From the NCBI GenBank assembly GCA_965651935.1, contig CBFGTC010000009.1, positions 9,834-73,833 of the forward strand: DNA of 64,000 bases, written 5' to 3'. The notes beneath the pieces were generated by a model. The model was not told the origin of the DNA, did not search any database, and was given only the letters and a program-made list of their open reading frames with translations. This stretch comes from JAFEDN01 sp965651935 (GTDB taxonomy: Bacteria > Pseudomonadota > Gammaproteobacteria > Coxiellales > Coxiellaceae). This document shows positions 1-8,676 of this stretch, in pieces; the stretch's first letter is position 1; every line of letters begins with the position of its first letter. The position numbers and the translations under genes are program-made.

Positions 1-1
1 G

Positions 2-178
2 GTTAATTTAGCGGGAATTCCCGGATTGTCCATGCCAATCGGTTTTAGTCCTAATAAATTGCCATTAGGGGGACAATTGATCGGTAATTATTTTTCAGAA
101 GCCAAATTATTGAATGTGGCCCATCGCTATCAGCAAGTTACCGATTGGCATCGGGCTGTCCCCCCGGCATTTATTTAA
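2..178 (+). CDS. gatA: GatA C-terminus (partial, runs off the left edge)
   Basis: The last 58 residues of glutamyl/aspartyl-tRNA amidotransferase subunit A. GatCAB amidates Glu-tRNA(Gln) or Asp-tRNA(Asn) in the cytosol. The visible tail has the family's C-terminal pattern: NLAGIPGLSMPIGF, then LPLGGQLIG, FSEAKLLNVAH and a closing TDWH. The amidase catalytic triad lies upstream of the window. No gatB follows; an unrelated orphan gene comes next, so either gatB lies elsewhere or the order differs from gatCAB. Identification is firm for the segment visible. Confidence 0.88.
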   Translation, partial: VNLAGIPGLSMPIGFSPNKLPLGGQLIGNYFSEAKLLNVAHRYQQVTDWHRAVPPAFI

Positions 179-216
179 TAAAATCTTAACTCCTTTTTAG
201 TATCATATCTGTCATA

Positions 217-245
217 TTGAGTATATTTAATTTTTTTATGATAAT
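217..245 (+). promoter_or_regulatory. Putative sigma-70 promoter of the 276-1628 gene
   Basis: TTGAGT at 217-222 and GATAAT at 240-245 are separated by 17 bases. They lie about 30 bases upstream of the start codon in a very AT-rich stretch. Read from sequence only. Confidence 0.45.
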
Positions 246-275
246 TTAAACAAAATAATTTGAGATAAAATAACC

Positions 276-1628
276 ATGTCCAGGCTTGACCAAAAATCAG
301 AATTTAAATTGAGAACTTTTGAAGAATTGAAAAATGTGTCTAGATATTTTTTGAATGATGAGAAGACAGTTGACAAGGCCCTTATCGCCGTTTTAGAAGA
401 AAAGCTTGAAAAGTTAAAAAATGAGACTCGATTACAAAATCAATGCTTAAATGAAGAAATAAAGCGAACATATTCAAGTTTAAAAAGCATGGGAATAGAT
501 CTACCGTTTTCATTTTCGTCTGATGATTTTGATATGTTGTCAAACGAAAAAAAAATAGAATATATAAAAATTGTTTTTGGAATTCTGTCTAGCGATCTTT
601 GTGGTGTAGTAGTGACTAGAGAAGCTCAAAATGCACAAAGTTATATTCTTGAAAACAAAATCATTGACGGTTTTTCTGAAAAGGTCAAATTTGAATTAGC
701 TTTCGAAATCATTAAAAGCAGGGGATGTCGTATGTTTGAGCATATCCCGAGTTTAACGGATACTCAGAAAGCTGAATTGACTCAGAAGGCAGAAAAAGAA
801 GTCAAAGCGTGGCTTCCTGTTTTACCTGATGAATTAATCAATAAATGGGTTAAAGAACAGAATCAGATAGAACTCCGTTATTTAATTTACCAATGTTTTT
901 CTGGGAAATTTTCTCATCATCACGACAAGGGCCCGGCATTTCTTAAATTAAAAGAAATACTTGAAAAACCAGTCCTTGATTTTGATAAATGCATTGAGGC
1001 CTTAAAATCAGCAATGTCTGAGAATCAAAAACTCTTTCAAAATTACGGCTGGAGTAAATTATTGCCGACTAGTATTAATTATCGGCAGCCTTTAAAATGG
1101 AGCGGGAAAGAAACATCAGAACAACTTATCGCTATTTCGCATGGAGGCGGCTTTTTTCATATACTTGAATTTTTATGTGGAATATCTTATGGATACAGGA
1201 TAGATAATTATTCTTACTATGGAATATGTGTGAGTATCGACGATGACCGAAATGAAGATAACAGTATCGCACTTCATAGTCATAGTTACGCTACACGCAC
1301 CGCACCTAATCATTTGGATATTCCAGCCAAATTTACGGCAAAAATAGAATCTCAGTATTTGCTAGCTATGTCGAAACTTGCTGAGGCATATATCTCTTTT
1401 GATTCAGTGACGCATTTAAAGGCATTCTCATTACACCTTTATAATTTTCAAGATTTCATGGAGAAATTAAAACCATTTCAGCCACAAAAGCCGTTGAAAA
1501 GCGAATCGACACCGACTGCGTCGACAGCGGAGGATAGTTTAGTTCAACAGGGTATCTTTAATGGAAAAACACAAGCAAGTTCTCATGGTCCCGACTCCGG
1601 TAGTCAGTGTAATTTTTCAACTAAATAA
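276..1628 (+). CDS. Uncharacterised 450-residue protein, candidate secreted effector
   Basis: I do not recognise this protein. It has no signal peptide or membrane segment and should be cytosolic or secreted by a specialised system. Residues about 25-65 are rich in Lys, Glu and Leu and look helical or coiled-coil. The middle has a HHHDKGP segment and a run of aromatic residues (GYRIDNYSYYG) with a following DDDRNED stretch. The last 50 residues are Ser/Thr/Pro/Gln-rich and look disordered, as in many Dot/Icm substrates. The start is the ATG at 276; the upstream ribosome site (TGAGA) is weak. It stands alone between gatA and the nuo genes. Effector status is inference from context and composition only. 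Confidence 0.75.
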   Translation: MSRLDQKSEFKLRTFEELKNVSRYFLNDEKTVDKALIAVLEEKLEKLKNETRLQNQCLNEEIKRTYSSLKSMGIDLPFSFSSDDFDMLSNEKKIEYIKIVFGILSSDLCGVVVTREAQNAQSYILENKIIDGFSEKVKFELAFEIIKSRGCRMFEHIPSLTDTQKAELTQKAEKEVKAWLPVLPDELINKWVKEQNQIELRYLIYQCFSGKFSHHHDKGPAFLKLKEILEKPVLDFDKCIEALKSAMSENQKLFQNYGWSKLLPTSINYRQPLKWSGKETSEQLIAISHGGGFFHILEFLCGISYGYRIDNYSYYGICVSIDDDRNEDNSIALHSHSYATRTAPNHLDIPAKFTAKIESQYLLAMSKLAEAYISFDSVTHLKAFSLHLYNFQDFMEKLKPFQPQKPLKSESTPTASTAEDSLVQQGIFNGKTQASSHGPDSGSQCNFSTK

Positions 1629-1732
1629 AAACTAAAAATGGCAGGAATATATCGGTCCTAAAAGACTCAAGTTCCTCAAAATTAAGTGCGGAATATGGGC
1701 TTGTTTATCTATATTAAAGACTAAGACTAGCC

Positions 1733-1839
1733 TTCCCGGTCATTCTGTAACTCATTAATTTATTTTCAAATTTTTCTGGATCAAAGTTGGTCAGCTCTGG
1801 TAAGAGGCTGATTTATTGTCATTAAAAAATGACCGGGAA
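1733..1839. repeat. Nested inverted repeats upstream of nuoJ
   Basis: TTCCCGGTCATT at 1733-1744 is matched by its perfect reverse complement at 1828-1839, with 83 bases between. Inside, 1791-1811 forms a second hairpin (TCAGC.TCT with AGAGGCTGA). The 292-base gap between the 450-residue gene and nuoJ holds no plausible ORF. The pair could be a structured RNA, a transcript end or the remnant of a small mobile element. The sequence alone does not decide. Confidence 0.5.
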
Positions 1840-1863
1840 TTGCTGTTGAAAGACTTGAACAGC

Positions 1864-1892
1864 TTGCTGCTATAAATCCGATTGGCTATAAT
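1864..1892 (+). promoter_or_regulatory. Promoter of nuoJKLMN
   Basis: TTGCTG at 1864-1869 and a consensus TATAAT at 1887-1892 are separated by 17 bases, about 28 bases before the nuoJ start. A Shine-Dalgarno AGGAG lies at 1911-1915. This gives the second half of the complex I genes their own transcription start. Confidence 0.65.
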
Positions 1893-1920
1893 AGTGCCTC
1901 TTTAGGGTTTAGGAGCTTAA

Positions 1921-2526
1921 ATGGCTGAAGCCGTATATCAAATTGTTTTTTATTTGTTCACCTTGATTCTCTTTGGTTCTGCCGCCATGGTGATTTTTTC
2001 TCGCAATCCAGTGCGATGTGCGCTATTTCTGGTCTTGGCATTTTTCTGCAGCGCTGTTTTATGGATGCTGCTCGAAGCCGAATTCCTTTCCCTAGTCTTG
2101 ATCTTCGTTTATGTGGGAGCAGTGATGACCTTGTTTTTATTTGTGGTCATGATGTTGAATATTGATTTAGTTGCTCTCAAAGAGGGATTCGTTCGTTATT
2201 TACCCTTAGGTTTATTAGTGCTGGCTGTCATGATCGGTGTGATGCTTTACATTTTGAACCAAAGACAATTTAGCGATGTCAGCATGATCGTCTCCCATGG
2301 GCCTCATTATAGTAATGTAACTGCCGTAGGAACGGAGCTCTTTACCCACTACGTATTCGAGTTTGAAATTGCCGGCTTAATTTTACTCGTAGCCATGATT
2401 GCCGCAATCAGCCTGGCGTTTTATGGAAGAAGGCCTGGCACCAAAGCTCAAAAAATTGCAAAACAATTACAAGCCCAAAAATCGACTGGGTTAAGAATTA
2501 TTAAAATGAAGGCGGAGCCCCGATGA
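1921..2526 (+). CDS. nuoJ: NADH-quinone oxidoreductase subunit J
   Basis: A membrane subunit of respiratory complex I, 201 residues, with about five hydrophobic helices. The region around residues 50-75 (EFLSLVLIFVYVGAVMTLFLFVVMM) carries the conserved glutamate/tyrosine helix of NuoJ next to the quinone-proton pathway. The tail after residue 170 is basic and cytoplasmic. The stop codon overlaps the nuoK start (ATGA), the usual coupling. It is unusual to find nuoJ as first gene: nuoI and the peripheral-arm genes are not upstream, and the gene has its own promoter. Confidence 0.95.
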   Translation: MAEAVYQIVFYLFTLILFGSAAMVIFSRNPVRCALFLVLAFFCSAVLWMLLEAEFLSLVLIFVYVGAVMTLFLFVVMMLNIDLVALKEGFVRYLPLGLLVLAVMIGVMLYILNQRQFSDVSMIVSHGPHYSNVTAVGTELFTHYVFEFEIAGLILLVAMIAAISLAFYGRRPGTKAQKIAKQLQAQKSTGLRIIKMKAEPR

Positions 2527-2828
2527 TACCATTGAATTTTTACCTAATAATTGGGGCCGTGCTGTTTGGATTAAGTTTTGCCGGCATTATTCTGAACCGT
2601 AAAAATATCATTGTCTTGCTTATGTGTTTAGAATTAATGCTGTTGGCGGTCAATACCAATTTTGTGGCTTTCGCGCATTATTTAGATTTGGTTGCCGGGG
2701 AAGTGTTTGTGTTTTTTATTTTAACTGTGGCGGCTGCTGAAGCGGCAATCGGTCTAGCCATTTTAGTATTGCTATATCGACAACGCGGCACGATTAACGT
2801 TCAAGCCATGGACTTATTAAAGGGTTAA
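2523..2828 (+). CDS. nuoK: NADH-quinone oxidoreductase subunit K
   Basis: A small three-helix complex I subunit, 101 residues, the normal family length. It is related to the MrpC antiporter subunit. The conserved membrane glutamates are visible in CLELMLLAVN (helix 2) and in helix 3 (AAAEAAIGLAILV). The start overlaps the nuoJ stop by four bases, and nuoL follows after three bases, so the genes are one transcription and translation unit. Confidence 0.96.
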   Translation: MIPLNFYLIIGAVLFGLSFAGIILNRKNIIVLLMCLELMLLAVNTNFVAFAHYLDLVAGEVFVFFILTVAAAEAAIGLAILVLLYRQRGTINVQAMDLLKG

Positions 2829-2831
2829 ATT

Positions 2832-4784
2832 GTGATTTCATTGGTATATATCATCATCTTTGCCCCATTATTGGGGTCCCTAATTGCCGGTTTGCTAGGC
2901 AAAGTAATAGGGCGCAGCAATACTCACCGCACTACCATCGCGTTAATGATTTGTTCATTTATCGCTGCTGTCATCGTGGCCAAAAAAGTATTTATCGACG
3001 GTCAAACTTATAACGGCCTGATGTACCACTGGCTTATCAGTTCTCATTATGCTTTTAATATTGGATTTTTAATCGATCCTTTGTCTTCACTGATGATGCT
3101 CGTGGTGACATTTGTATCTTTACTCGTCCATATATACACCATCGGCTATATGCATGATGATCCTGGATATCAGCGGTTTTTCAGTTATGTTTCGTTATTC
3201 ACTTTTGCCATGCTAATGCTAGTCACCGCCAATAATTTTCTGCAATTATTTTTTGGATGGGAAGGAGTAGGGCTGGTTTCTTACCTGCTTATCGGCTTTT
3301 GGTTTAAGACCACCGCCGCAGCAAATGGCAGTTTTAAGGCTTTTCTAGTCAACCGCGTCGGCGACATGGGTTTTATCATTGGCATTGCTGCCGTTTTAGC
3401 ATACTTCGGCAGTTTAGATTACGCGACCGTTTTTGCTCAAACTGATAAAGTGGCGCCCTTAACCATTAATCTATTCGGCCATACCCCTTGGTCTGTGATG
3501 AGCTTGATATGCATTGCTTTATTTGTCGGGGCTATGGGTAAATCCGCTCAAATTCCTTTACATGTTTGGTTGCCGGAATCAATGGCAGGTCCCACTCCTA
3601 TATCTGCTTTGATCCACGCGGCTACCATGGTTACCGCCGGTATTTTTATGGTGGCAAGATTGTCGCCATTATTTGAGCTCTCGCCGGTTGCTCTGAGTTT
3701 AGTTTTAGTTATTGGTGCAACTGGCGCGTTATTTTTGGGACTATTGGCATTTGTTGAAAACGACATCAAACGCGTCATCGCGTATTCCACCATGTCTCAA
3801 TTAGGATACATGATGGCGGCTAATGGCGCTTCGGCCTTCTCCGCTGGTATTTTTCATTTGGCAACCCACGCTTGCTTTAAAGCGCTTTTGTTTCTGGGAG
3901 CGGGTTCCGTCATTATCGCGATGCATCACGAACAAGACATCCGCAATATGGGTAATTTGAAAAAATACATGCCCATCACCTATATTACCTTTTTAGTGGG
4001 CTCTTTGGCATTAACAGCTATACCTCCTTTTGCCGGCTTTTATTCCAAAGAAGCCATTATCGAAGCAGTACACTTAGCGCATGTTCCGGGCGCGCATTAT
4101 GCCTATATTTGCTTGCTGCTCGGCAGTTTTGCTACAGCTTATTACACTTTTAGAGTCTTTTTCTTAGCGTTCCACACCCAAGAAAGGATGGATAAACATA
4201 CTCGAGAACATCTTCATGAAACTACCTGGGTCATAACTTTGCCTTTGATAATATTGGCTATCCCTTCGGCTATATTAGGGTTTTCACTTGCCCATCATAT
4301 TCTTTATAGTGATACACCATTGTTAAGTAAGAGTATTTTTGTTGCGCCCCAATTAGATGTGATGAGGCAAATGAGCGAAGAGTTCCCTGGGGTATGGAAA
4401 GCGGTATTGAAATCTTTCCTGGAATTGCCCGTTTGGTTATCACTGGCTGGAGTCTTCACCGCTTGGTTAACTTGTGTCGCGAAACCGGGGATTCGCCGCT
4501 TTTTTTCTCGCGCATTTTCAGGAGTCCAGTATATACTGACGCACAAATACGGATTCGACGCTTTCTATCAGAGTGTTTTGTTGCCTGTCGTGCAAGGGTT
4601 GAGTTCGTTTTTTTATCGTTTTAGTGATAGAAAAATCATCGATTCTTTTGCGGTAGACGGTTCCGGGAAAACCATTTCCCGTCTTTCAGCTCAGTTGCGC
4701 CGTTTACAAACGGGTTATTTATATCATTATGCTTTTGTCATGATGTTAGGGTTATTGTTATTTTTATTCTGGTTTTTAATGTAG
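2832..4784 (+). CDS. nuoL: NADH-quinone oxidoreductase subunit L
   Basis: The distal antiporter-like subunit of complex I, 650 residues, slightly longer than the E. coli protein (613). It starts with GTG at 2832, four bases after nuoK, with AAGGG just upstream. The conserved proton-pathway glutamate is in FGWEGVGLVSYLLIGFW near residue 144. Lysine/histidine residues follow in GKSAQIPLHVWLPESMAGPTPISALIHAATM. The C-terminal half contains the long amphipathic lateral helix and the last membrane segment, ending in MLGLLLFLFWFLM. Membrane-embedded and essential for proton pumping in the family. Confidence 0.96.
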   Translation: MISLVYIIIFAPLLGSLIAGLLGKVIGRSNTHRTTIALMICSFIAAVIVAKKVFIDGQTYNGLMYHWLISSHYAFNIGFLIDPLSSLMMLVVTFVSLLVHIYTIGYMHDDPGYQRFFSYVSLFTFAMLMLVTANNFLQLFFGWEGVGLVSYLLIGFWFKTTAAANGSFKAFLVNRVGDMGFIIGIAAVLAYFGSLDYATVFAQTDKVAPLTINLFGHTPWSVMSLICIALFVGAMGKSAQIPLHVWLPESMAGPTPISALIHAATMVTAGIFMVARLSPLFELSPVALSLVLVIGATGALFLGLLAFVENDIKRVIAYSTMSQLGYMMAANGASAFSAGIFHLATHACFKALLFLGAGSVIIAMHHEQDIRNMGNLKKYMPITYITFLVGSLALTAIPPFAGFYSKEAIIEAVHLAHVPGAHYAYICLLLGSFATAYYTFRVFFLAFHTQERMDKHTREHLHETTWVITLPLIILAIPSAILGFSLAHHILYSDTPLLSKSIFVAPQLDVMRQMSEEFPGVWKAVLKSFLELPVWLSLAGVFTAWLTCVAKPGIRRFFSRAFSGVQYILTHKYGFDAFYQSVLLPVVQGLSSFFYRFSDRKIIDSFAVDGSGKTISRLSAQLRRLQTGYLYHYAFVMMLGLLLFLFWFLM

Positions 4785-4799
4785 CGCTGTTGGAGAAGT

Positions 4800-6302
4800 A
4801 TGCCGATTTTAAGTCTGTTAATCTGGTTACCGGTGTTGGGAGCAGTCTTAGCGCTATTCTGCAATGATCAACGTGTTAATTTAGCGCGTTATATTGCTCT
4901 AATGGTCATGATTATTAGCCTTGTCTTATGTATTCCATTATATATTCAATTTAATAATTCAGTTCCAAGCTTACAATTTGTTGAGCATTGGCAATGGATT
5001 CCGTCTTTAAAAATTAATTATGATTTGGGAGTAGATGGTATTTCCATGCCTTTGGTGCTATTAACTTGTTTTACTACTTTATTAATTGTCATGGCCTCTT
5101 GGACCATGGTGCGCGAAAGAGTCCAGCAATATTTGGCTACATTTTTAGTCATGCAAGGCATGATGATTGGCGTGTTCGCGGCGGCGGATTCTTTATTGTT
5201 TTACTTTTTTTGGGAAGGCACGCTGATACCGATGTATCTCAGCATAGGGATATGGGGGGGACAAAACCGTTCCTACGCTGCCATTAAATTTTTCTTGTAC
5301 ACGTTTTTTGGTTCCGCTTTATTATTGATTGCCTTGTTATATTTGCGTTTGAAAGCCGATAGTTTTTTAATTACTGATTTTTATGCGGTGAAAATTGCGC
5401 TAAGCGTGCAAATACTTTTATTTATAGCCTTCTTTTTAGGCTTTGCTATTAAAATTCCCATGTTCCCCCTTCATACTTGGTTGCCACATGCGCATACCGA
5501 GGCTCCCACTGGGGGATCAGTGATATTGGCCGCGTTGATGTTGAAGCTTGGGGGGTACGGGTTTCTCCGTTTCTCTTTGCCTATCGTGCCTGATGCTTGC
5601 CGAAGTTTGGAATGGGCGATGGTGGTTTTATCTTTGATTGCTATTTTGTACATAGGCTTAGTAGCTATCGCTCAGGTGGATATGAAACGCTTAATTGCTT
5701 ATTCCTCAGTCGCCCACATGGGATTTGTGACCTTAGGTTGCTTTTTACCCTTTATTTTAATGCAGAAAACCCTGAATACGGCTTCTGGCGTGTTACCGAT
5801 TGAAGGAGCAATAGTCCAAATGATTGCTCATGCTTTTGGTTCAGGAGCATTGTTTTTGGCGTTTGGAGCGCTTTATGACCAAATGCATACCCGTCTATTA
5901 AAAGAATTTGGCGGGGTAGCTAACACCATGCCCATCTTTGCGGCGTTTTTTATGTTATTTATTATGGCAAATGTAGGTCTTCCCGGTACTTCCGGATTTG
6001 TGGGCGAATTTATGCTAATTATGAGTTCTTTCCAAGCTGGATTTTGGGTAACATTCTTTGCCGCATCCACTTTGATTACCGGGGCAGCTTATAGTTTATG
6101 GATGTACCGCCGAGTTTTCTTCGGCGAAATCGCTAATGAACACGTTCGCCATCTTCGCGATGTAGGTTCGATGAATATTGCCATTTTTTCATTGCTGGCG
6201 CTAGCGATTTTGTTAATTGGCATCTATCCCAACGCTTTATTAAATGTAGTGCATTCAACAGCAGGACATCTTGCTGATTTGACTGCTCAATCTCGTCTCT
6301 AA
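4800..6302 (+). CDS. nuoM: NADH-quinone oxidoreductase subunit M
   Basis: The second antiporter-like subunit, 500 residues (family about 500). The key glutamate is in FFWEGTLIPMYLSIGIWGG. The pumping helix HTWLPHAHTEAPTGGSVILAALMLKLGGYG and the MKRLIAYSSVAHMGF motif are both present. About 14 transmembrane helices are expected. The start ATG has GGAG four bases upstream. It is followed by a 56-base spacer before nuoN that holds only a ribosome site, so the genes probably share one mRNA. Confidence 0.96.
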   Translation: MPILSLLIWLPVLGAVLALFCNDQRVNLARYIALMVMIISLVLCIPLYIQFNNSVPSLQFVEHWQWIPSLKINYDLGVDGISMPLVLLTCFTTLLIVMASWTMVRERVQQYLATFLVMQGMMIGVFAAADSLLFYFFWEGTLIPMYLSIGIWGGQNRSYAAIKFFLYTFFGSALLLIALLYLRLKADSFLITDFYAVKIALSVQILLFIAFFLGFAIKIPMFPLHTWLPHAHTEAPTGGSVILAALMLKLGGYGFLRFSLPIVPDACRSLEWAMVVLSLIAILYIGLVAIAQVDMKRLIAYSSVAHMGFVTLGCFLPFILMQKTLNTASGVLPIEGAIVQMIAHAFGSGALFLAFGALYDQMHTRLLKEFGGVANTMPIFAAFFMLFIMANVGLPGTSGFVGEFMLIMSSFQAGFWVTFFAASTLITGAAYSLWMYRRVFFGEIANEHVRHLRDVGSMNIAIFSLLALAILLIGIYPNALLNVVHSTAGHLADLTAQSRL

Positions 6303-6358
6303 ATTTGCTAGAAGATGAGCTTAGGCAGGGGAGCTGTTTTAGTTAGTGGAGTATAAAT

Positions 6359-7801
6359 GTGAATATAACTTGGTCTGATATTTTACCAATAATCCCCGAA
6401 TTATTTTTGGCCATACTCACCGCCGTTATTTTATTAGTCGGTGTTTTTGCGCCGGCAAAAAAACAATTGGGCTACTACTTGGCGCAAATCGGTTTGATCC
6501 TCACTGCTATTTTGACGGTTTACTGTTTTTCTGCTTTGGGCGATGTGACAACTTTTTCCTTTGATCACAGCTATGTGTTAGACAAATTCGCCGTTGTGTT
6601 AAAACTGTTTGTCTATTTAATTACTTTTGTGGTTTTTTTATTCTCTCGCAATTACAACGAAGAACGTTACATACTCAATAATGAATTTCATGTTCTGGCT
6701 TTACTTTCCACTATTGGGATGGCGGTGTTGATTTCATCCTACAATTTATTAACCCTTTATTTATCTTTAGAATTATTATCTCTGCCTTTGTATGCTTTAG
6801 TCGCCTTGCAACGCGCCAAAATGCGCTGTGTGGAAGCCGCCATGAAGTATTTTGTGGTAGGCGGTATGGCCTCTGGAATGCTATTGTACGGGATTTCAAT
6901 TTTATTTGGCGTTACCGGTAGTTTAGATTTAGGTGTGATAGCCAACCACATCGCTGGTCAAAGCAGTGCTCATAACATCATGCTGGTTTTTGCTTTAGTA
7001 TTTATCATTTCGGGCATGGCCTTTAAATTAGGGGCGGTTCCTTTCCATATGTGGGTCCCTGATGTTTACGACGGGGCGCCCACGTCAGTCACCCTCTTGA
7101 TTGCCGCAGCACCTAAGATAGCGGCCTTTGCCTTAATTGCACGAGTACTTGCCACTGGATTGCCGGATTTATTCCAGCATTGGCAACAAATTTTATTAGC
7201 TATTGCTTTATTATCGGTTGGTCTAGGTAATATTGTGGCCATAGTGCAATCCAATATCAAAAGATTACTGGCGTATTCTTCTATTTCACATATGGGATTT
7301 GTCCTATTAGGATTGGCGTGTGGCTCTGCTGCCGGGAATACCGCTGCCGTTTTCTATGTTATCACCTATAGTTTGATGAGTTTAGGCGCTTTTGGAATGG
7401 TGGCTTTAATGAGTCGCGCCGGATTTGAGGCCAATGATATTGAAGATTACGCCGGTCTCAATCATCGCAACCCTTGGCTGGCTTTTATGATGTTAGTATT
7501 AATGTTTTCAATGGCGGGAGTTCCCCCTTTGGTGGGCTTTATCGCCAAATTGACTATTTTAAAAGCCTTGGTGGATGTCCATCTAACCTGGATAGCTGTA
7601 GTGGCTTTAATCTTTTCCATTATTGGCGCGTATTATTATATTCGCATTGTAAAACTTATGTATTTTGACCAGCCACGCGAGGCTGAGTTAATTGCATGTC
7701 CACAAGAAGCCAAATTGGCTATCAGCGTCAATGGCTTAGCAATTTTGCTTTTGGGGATTTTCCCCAGCGCCTTAGCGAAACTGTGCCAAAATCTGTTTTA
7801 A
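6359..7801 (+). CDS. nuoN: NADH-quinone oxidoreductase subunit N
   Basis: The third antiporter-like subunit of complex I, 480 residues. The signature glutamate lies in LTLYLSLELLSLPLYALVAL. The proton-channel helix FKLGAVPFHMWVPDVYDGAPTSV and IKRLLAYSSISHMGF follow. The start is GTG at 6359: an ATG at 6357 would read straight into TGA, and GGAG at 6348-6351 is spaced correctly for the GTG. The gene ends the nuo run; otsB begins three bases later. Confidence 0.96.
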   Translation: MNITWSDILPIIPELFLAILTAVILLVGVFAPAKKQLGYYLAQIGLILTAILTVYCFSALGDVTTFSFDHSYVLDKFAVVLKLFVYLITFVVFLFSRNYNEERYILNNEFHVLALLSTIGMAVLISSYNLLTLYLSLELLSLPLYALVALQRAKMRCVEAAMKYFVVGGMASGMLLYGISILFGVTGSLDLGVIANHIAGQSSAHNIMLVFALVFIISGMAFKLGAVPFHMWVPDVYDGAPTSVTLLIAAAPKIAAFALIARVLATGLPDLFQHWQQILLAIALLSVGLGNIVAIVQSNIKRLLAYSSISHMGFVLLGLACGSAAGNTAAVFYVITYSLMSLGAFGMVALMSRAGFEANDIEDYAGLNHRNPWLAFMMLVLMFSMAGVPPLVGFIAKLTILKALVDVHLTWIAVVALIFSIIGAYYYIRIVKLMYFDQPREAELIACPQEAKLAISVNGLAILLLGIFPSALAKLCQNLF

Positions 7802-7804
7802 AAC

Positions 7805-8650
7805 ATGAGTAAAACCAGAGAGCCTGTCTCTCGAGACCCTCACTTAGTGCCGGATGCGCTTTCTTATGAAAGCCTTATTTTTGGCTGCATGCAATTAGAA
7901 AAGACCGGAGTCTTTCTGGATTATGACGGTACCTTAACCCCTATTCACTTTGACCCCCAGGCAGCAATATTAAGCGATAGTACACGTACAAGTTTAATAG
8001 CGCTTGCTCAAGTCACTAAGCTGGCTATAGTCAGTGGGCGCAATAAAGATAATGTCAAAGAGTTAGTTGGGATATCGGATATTTATTACGTAGGGAATCA
8101 TGGTTTTGATATTGAAGGGCCAACTCAAAATCATCTCCGTTTAGAAATGGGCTTGGAGTGGGTTTCTTTATTAGAAAAGTGTTATTGGGAAGTCAGGACT
8201 CGATTATTGGTGATTCCGGGTGTGCAATTCGAGCCTAAAAAATTAACCGTTACTATCCACCATCGATTAGTTGAACAAAGTCAGTTCAAACTGGTTTTTG
8301 AAATTTTGCACCAAGTCGTGTCTCAATATCCCCAATTAAAAATTACCACTGGAAAAAAAGTTCTGGAAATTCGTCCGAATATCCATTGGGATAAAGGCCA
8401 AGCCGTATTATGGTTGGCGCAACAATGGGATTTTCTTAACGCTGATCATCGCATTTTATATATCGGAGATGATATTACCGATGAAGATGCATTTTATTCC
8501 CTCCCTGACAACGGGATTGGTATCCTGGTTGGTGAGCACGGTGGAAAAACCTACGCGGATTATCATTTACAAGATACAAATCAAGTGAAAATTTTTTTAG
8601 ATCATTTGACTCAATATCTTAGCAATGGCAAAATGATTACGAAAAAATAG
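7805..8650 (+). CDS. otsB: Trehalose-6-phosphate phosphatase
   Basis: A HAD-superfamily phosphatase of 281 residues that removes phosphate from trehalose 6-phosphate. Motif I is LDYDGTLTPI near residue 38, with the nucleophile and acid/base aspartates. Motif II is IVSGR near 79. The Mg-binding motif IV is GDDITDEDAF near residue 222. The conserved KGQAVLWL lysine (motif III) is present. It begins three bases after nuoN stops, so it may ride on the nuo transcript. No otsA synthase is adjacent, although otsA-otsB pairs are usual. Its substrate must come from a distant otsA, or it acts on another sugar phosphate. Confidence 0.88.
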   Translation: MSKTREPVSRDPHLVPDALSYESLIFGCMQLEKTGVFLDYDGTLTPIHFDPQAAILSDSTRTSLIALAQVTKLAIVSGRNKDNVKELVGISDIYYVGNHGFDIEGPTQNHLRLEMGLEWVSLLEKCYWEVRTRLLVIPGVQFEPKKLTVTIHHRLVEQSQFKLVFEILHQVVSQYPQLKITTGKKVLEIRPNIHWDKGQAVLWLAQQWDFLNADHRILYIGDDITDEDAFYSLPDNGIGILVGEHGGKTYADYHLQDTNQVKIFLDHLTQYLSNGKMITKK

Positions 8651-8676
8651 GATTTTTTTATCTTAGGAGTTTCCCC

